From the NCBI GenBank assembly GCA_049999805.1, contig JBNGIO010006150.1, positions 24,661-88,660 of the forward strand: 64,000 bases of DNA. Reading direction: 5' to 3'. A program made the translations under genes and the position numbers. Each line of letters begins with the position of its first letter. Positions within the stretch are counted from its first letter, which is position 1. Shown here in pieces: positions 59,830-64,000 of this stretch. This stretch comes from Folioceros fuciformis. Taxonomy: Eukaryota; Anthocerotophyta; Anthocerotopsida; Anthocerotales. Under the pieces are notes generated by a model. That model was not told the DNA's origin. It saw only the letters and a list, made by a program, of their open reading frames with translations, and made no database searches.

Positions 59830-61056
59830 TCCACAACAAATCAGATTCAGAATGTGCAGCTTCCTAGACAGAAGTGCAGCCACTTCGTTTGCCTAGGCAT
59901 GGATTTGTTGGCAGTACCTTTTCCGGCACTCTGCCTGATAGGCCAGTAGACGATGCACTCGTGGATTTCTTACATGTAAGACACCTTGATTGTTGTGTGT
60001 ATCCAGATCATGGGCTGGGTCAAGAGGCTCTTGCTATTTAAGGACTAATGGTGCAGAAGGTTCTGATCTTGCCAACCATTCCACTCCTTGCTTGCCGTGT
60101 ATTGATGGCGCCTCAGAGGTGGAAGATCTGGCACTTACATGTTATGGGACGAGGACTCCTACGGGGCATACCGGTTGGCTCTTGTGTGGTGATGGTCAAG
60201 ACAAGTACATCCTTGAGAGCAAAATGTGAGGAAGGGGGAGGTATACTCGGAGTGTAAGCGGTTTCGACTGCTTGGTGCCGAAGTATGTAGTGACATATGG
60301 AACGAATGCCATAATTGCTGGTATGCAGACCATGGGCTCTGAAATGGAAGAGCTCAAGCTCAAGACCAGACACTTTGCAGGCATTGCTGAGAAGCTGGCT
60401 CTTCTGGCGGGTTGTGGTCTCTTGAACACTCCTAGTGGGACACCTCATCCGGTCGACGTCACTTGACGAAGTCCAGCAGAAGAAGCCCTAGCCTGTACGC
60501 GCTCTCGGTTTCTGCTTCAAGTGCCGTCTTTGCAAATTCACAGGTTTTGCAGGGTAGGTTTGCAATAGATCTGTGTTGAGCCATTTTCGGTTACTTGTGA
60601 ATTGAAGTGGCTCGTGCTCCTCAGAAGTTTGCAGAAGCTGGCAAGAAAAGAAGAGACGTTCGTGGCGCAGCTGAGAGCCGTAAAGCAAGGAGCATATAGC
60701 CGCTACTGCCCTCACTTGCTTTCTCTAGGGTACTACATTTTTGTGGAGTCATCCTCTCAACTCAGGCAACAAAGCTTAGAGGATGGCATGGCGTCCTGTG
60801 ATTCACCCCACGGTTGGTGGATCCCGCCTAGCGAAGTACCCGTGAAAGCTCTGTGCCTCGAGGGTCGTCGGGAGAAAAGAAGGACAAAAAAATTAATACT
60901 CAATTTCACTAAAAATATTTACAATGGGAAGATGATTCCATCATTGATCAGACGATTTGTCTCCTCTTCTCACCATTGCGTTGTATAAAAAGAAAACATG
61001 GTCTACTACAAGTACCAAAAATGGCCATGCAAATGACTAATCCCGACATATGGATC
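59830..61056. other. Unassigned region with possible exons
   Basis: No gene I can name. Open frames on the plus strand at 60272-60466 (contains KYVVTYGTNAIIAGMQTMGS and MEELKLKTRHFAGIAEKLAL) and 60602-60988 have some protein-like composition, the first with a plausible amphipathic helix, but I found no consistent exon chain. They could be remains of a gene or chance. Confidence 0.3.
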
Positions 61057-62735
61057 TCATTGGGAGAGATATAGCAACCACAGAACAAAAGATATCACCA
61101 GGACTAATGGCCAGGTGAGAAATGGTACCCAACCGGATTCTAATAGTCTGCGGCCAACGGTAAGCAAGCACCCTAAAATCAAATAATTCTGAAATGACAC
61201 TAACGTCGCACGTGCCCTAGTCATCAAGCGCCCATAGATTTGAGCTTGCCTTTCGAACATGGTCAACATAGTAAACAACCATGTGCTAGTAGCAAGCATA
61301 ACACAAGTTGAACAAGCGACTGTGGTCCACCGGAGCGGCTTGTGTACACTTAGTAGAATGTGCGGTATGAGCGTCCAAATGAGGATAAGAGTGACACTCG
61401 AACCAACTTTGATCAACGCAAAAAGCATATCGGCTTCCAGGCGCATGGCTTCAACGAGTCTCCTTAGTTCTTGGGCATCCTCACCTTGTATGTCCACTCT
61501 TCCAGCAGGTTCTTGAACATTCCCACCTCGCTTGTCCACTCCTTCAGTAGGTGAGCAGCCACTAACACGTCTCCTCATTTCTTGGACGCTCGCACCTTGC
61601 ACATCCCCTCCTACAGTAGATTCTCGAACATTCCCACCTTGCATGTCCACTTCTCCAGTAGGTGAGAAGCCACCATACTGAGAAGGTGTCACCTCTAGCT
61701 CACTTGTGCGCGAAGAGTCAAGCACGGTCATGCGCATGGATTCCACACTAGCTGTTTCATCTTCATCCGGTTCCGAATGCCATTTAGAATCATGTCTTTT
61801 CGTTCACCTCGTGGGTACTTCCTCACTGTCATCTCCATCTCTGGCTCCACATGACATCGGAGTATAGAAGTCCACACGACCAGATTCATATTCATGCGGC
61901 AACCTCATGGTTCTGGTAGTTCCTCACCACCAGTTCCGTATCCATCTTCAGCATCATCCAGCCATAGATCAAAGAACCCCGCAGGATCGGCTAATTCCTC
62001 ATCACCAATTCCATATACATCTTCAGCATCATCCGACCACGTATCAAAGAACTCCGCAAGAACAGCTAGTTCCTCAGCACCAATTTCGTATACATCTTCA
62101 GCATCATACGGCAATGGATCAACGAATTCCATACTAACAGGGAGTACATGTTCATCTGGCAATCCCATGGCTCTGCGTACTCCAACACGACCAGCTCTAT
62201 CCTCAGCAACATCTAGCAACGGATTCATGGGTTCCACAATACCATCGTCATATTCATCCAGCCACCCTATGCCATTACCTAGTACGTTACGACTAAAAAG
62301 ATCTTCAACTTCATTTAGCACCGGATCCATGAATTCCATAACAACAGCGCCAGATTCATTTGGCCACCAGCGCGTCCTGGCCCTAAGTACTTCCTCACGA
62401 CCAGCTCCATCTTCAGTTGCATCCAGCACTGGGCTCATGGCTTCCACACGACCAGCTTCGTACTCATCCAGCCACCTCATGGGTAGTTCCAGACCACCTG
62501 CTCCATCTTCACCTTCATCCGGCAACAGATCCGAGGATTCCACAACACTAGCTTCATCTTCCTGCGACGAGGAACCCACCGCTACCCCTGTGCCAACTTC
62601 ACCATTGTATGCTAGCCACTCCAATCCCAATCCTGCACCAAAAAGGATGTCTTCCGGAGTGGTGCGGGCCGATAAACTTTCGTCCCCGACTTCATGATCC
62701 ACCAAAACAAAATCACCTAATTCTAGACCCTCCAT
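61057..62735 (-). CDS. Acidic-repeat, multi-span membrane protein of unknown family
   Basis: Two minus-strand frames join at a good splice pair: exon 1 62735-61928 (donor GTG/GTGAGG), intron of 176 nt, exon 2 61751-61057 (acceptor AAACAG), giving about 500 residues. From about residue 85 exon 1 holds an imperfect acidic repeat of about 35 residues, each copy opening with a W/L/F-rich turn (WLDEYEAGRVEAMSPVLD; WLDEYDDGIVEPMNPLLD) and ending in a D/E-rich piece; the last copies shorten to FFDLWLDDAEDGYG. Exon 2 begins with a 36-residue duplicated block (SPTGEVDMQGGNVRE; SPTEGVDKRGGNVQE) and ends in about four hydrophobic segments, including VTLILIWTLIPHILLSV and PLVLVISFVLWLLYLS. I do not recognise the family. 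The serine-rich open frame on the other strand is a shadow of the repeats. Confidence 0.5.
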
Positions 62736-64000
62736 GGTAAAAGTTTTAGTACAGAATTCCTCGTCTCCCTATTAACAAAAAACAACGACAGATGAACACA
62801 CAGACACGCGTGAACGAAGGAAAAGGGGCCCAGCACCAAGTGTTTACTCTGCAGCTGTGGTGTAAGCCCTGCATATTTAGGAAAACCCTATAGCCTAAGG
62901 CAACATATATAGTGCTCTCCGACAAGCTTTTCATTAATCGAGCAAAATAAGTAATAATATTTTTTTTGTATTGTTACATTTGGAATTTATCGGTTTGCTA
63001 ATAGTATAATGAAATTAGATGACAAGAAGGTTAAAAGCTAATCTAAATAGGTAGACTCCTTGAGGAACACTCTTGCATCATATGCTTCACGCTGCCCACA
63101 AATTATTAGAAGAAATTGGCGCACTTGGAAAGTTTAGCGAAGTTGGAAAGTTTGGCACAATTGGAAAGTTTGGTATATTTTATTGGTGGAAGTACAGGTA
63201 AGACATGGGTGCTGGAAGTTTGGTATATTTTATTAGTGGAAGTATAGGCAAGACATGGGCGAGCTCTTTTGAGTGCTGATTTTCTTGGAGCTTTGTTTCT
63301 TAGACACCAAGTAGTTCAAGTAAACCTTAACCTAGAACCATGCTTACTTTGGAATCTATGTCATTCACCAACACTCTTTTGATTGCTTGGTGTACTAGCC
63401 AGTATTCATTACAGGCATCTCTCTACATAAAATACATAGTTTTCAAACTTGCACCATGAGCTTCATATCAAGCCACCACAGTAGGCTAAGCCAACATTCT
63501 GTCAAAATTCCAAAAGCATTTTTTATTCTAAAGACATTTCTAATGCTTCTTTGCTCAAAATTCTAAATTGATGTTGTTATTATTGACTGAATCAATCTTT
63601 TGGGCCTCTAAATTATCTAACCATGAATAGTCCTGTATAGAATACTGATGCGAACATGGACTACAGACTCATGTTTTTTTGTTGAAATACATATTTTATA
63701 TGTGAATATTATGTGGCATCTAAGGAATATTCCTCTACACTACCTCAGCAAATTATTTTCTCTACCTCTAACCTCTTTGTGGACCGAAAGGGACAAAGCG
63801 TTTTTCTTCATTTCGGTTCATACAAAGGTCTTGCCAAGCTGGTCCTGCCAACTGCCTGTAGACCTGTCAAGCTACAGGCAGTTGTGCAGGTGCGCCGCCA
63901 TTCCCCTCATACAGCACAATGGCAAGGCTGTGGGCATGGTCAACATCGCCCACAACCTCGGGTTTAACACTTGCAGTAGCGCTGACGGGCTTCATGTTGC
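62736..64000. other. AT-rich spacer, right edge, with right copy of the dispersed repeat
   Basis: No gene supported. Near 63110-63240 short words (GGAAAGTTTGG; GAAGTTTGGTATATTTTATT) recur. 63640-63835 is the partner of the repeat at 58400-58700. At 63830-63885 the pair CTGCCTGTAG and CTACAGGCAG forms a short inverted repeat. Confidence 0.5.

Noticed and set aside
61894-62697. Serine-rich 267-codon plus-strand open frame
   Set aside because: Mirror of the acidic repeat region on the minus strand; low-complexity S/T/P composition comes from the complement of D/E codons.

Overview
The window is nuclear DNA of a green-lineage (streptophyte) eukaryote, probably a streptophyte alga or an early-diverging land plant; I cannot name the species. 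The evidence is plant-type RPB2, a CIPK/SnRK3 kinase with a NAF motif, an F-box/kelch protein, a plant-type AIM24 protein and multi-exon genes with short GT-AG (some GC-AG) introns, commonly about 80-250 nt. Gene blocks are GC-rich. The spacers are AT-rich and full of tandem repeats and transposon debris, and five runs of N mark assembly gaps.

Layout. 1-7.9 kb: AT-rich spacer with a broken hAT transposase and several tandem repeats. 8.0-12.3 kb (+): V-ATPase subunit a, 18 exons. 12.6-16.1 kb (-): intronless RPB2 copy 1. 16.8-19.1 kb (+): AIM24-family protein. 19.7-22.5 kb (-): secreted PhoPQ-activated pathogenicity-related (PF10142) family protein. About 23 kb (+): coiled-coil ORF pair. 24.4-25.8 kb (+): SEC14/CRAL-TRIO protein. 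25.9-28.1 kb (-): katanin p60-like 2 AAA ATPase. 28.8-30.9 kb (-): renalase-like FAD amine oxidase. 31.1-31.5 kb (+): LYRM7/MZM1. 32.0-37.7 kb (+): nardilysin-like M16 protease, 19 exons. 40.2-47.6 kb (+): two tandem LRR-Roc-COR (ROCO) genes. 48.8 kb (+): small membrane protein. 49.3-50.7 kb (-): F-box/kelch. 51.2-53.0 kb (+): CIPK-like kinase. 54.4-58.0 kb (-): intronless RPB2 copy 2. 58-64 kb: repeat-rich DNA with a PPR remnant and an acidic-repeat membrane protein.

The most unusual locus is the ROCO pair. The second copy runs, in one frame but past a single TAA, into a domain with the hallmarks of a true animal-type caspase (C14A): HG and NACRG catalytic motifs, both S1-pocket arginines and a recognisable p10 subunit. 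The first copy keeps the upstream linker, with TCA at the position of that TAA, but has lost the caspase at a junction with a tandem array. The ancestral product therefore looks like LRR-Roc-COR-caspase, a sensor/GTPase/protease architecture. Green plants are generally held to have metacaspases and no caspases. Both copies carry lesions, so whether either is functional is open.

The other genes are mostly housekeeping (proton pumping, transcription, mitochondrial assembly, lipid transfer, proteolysis, microtubule severing) and show no operon-like functional link.
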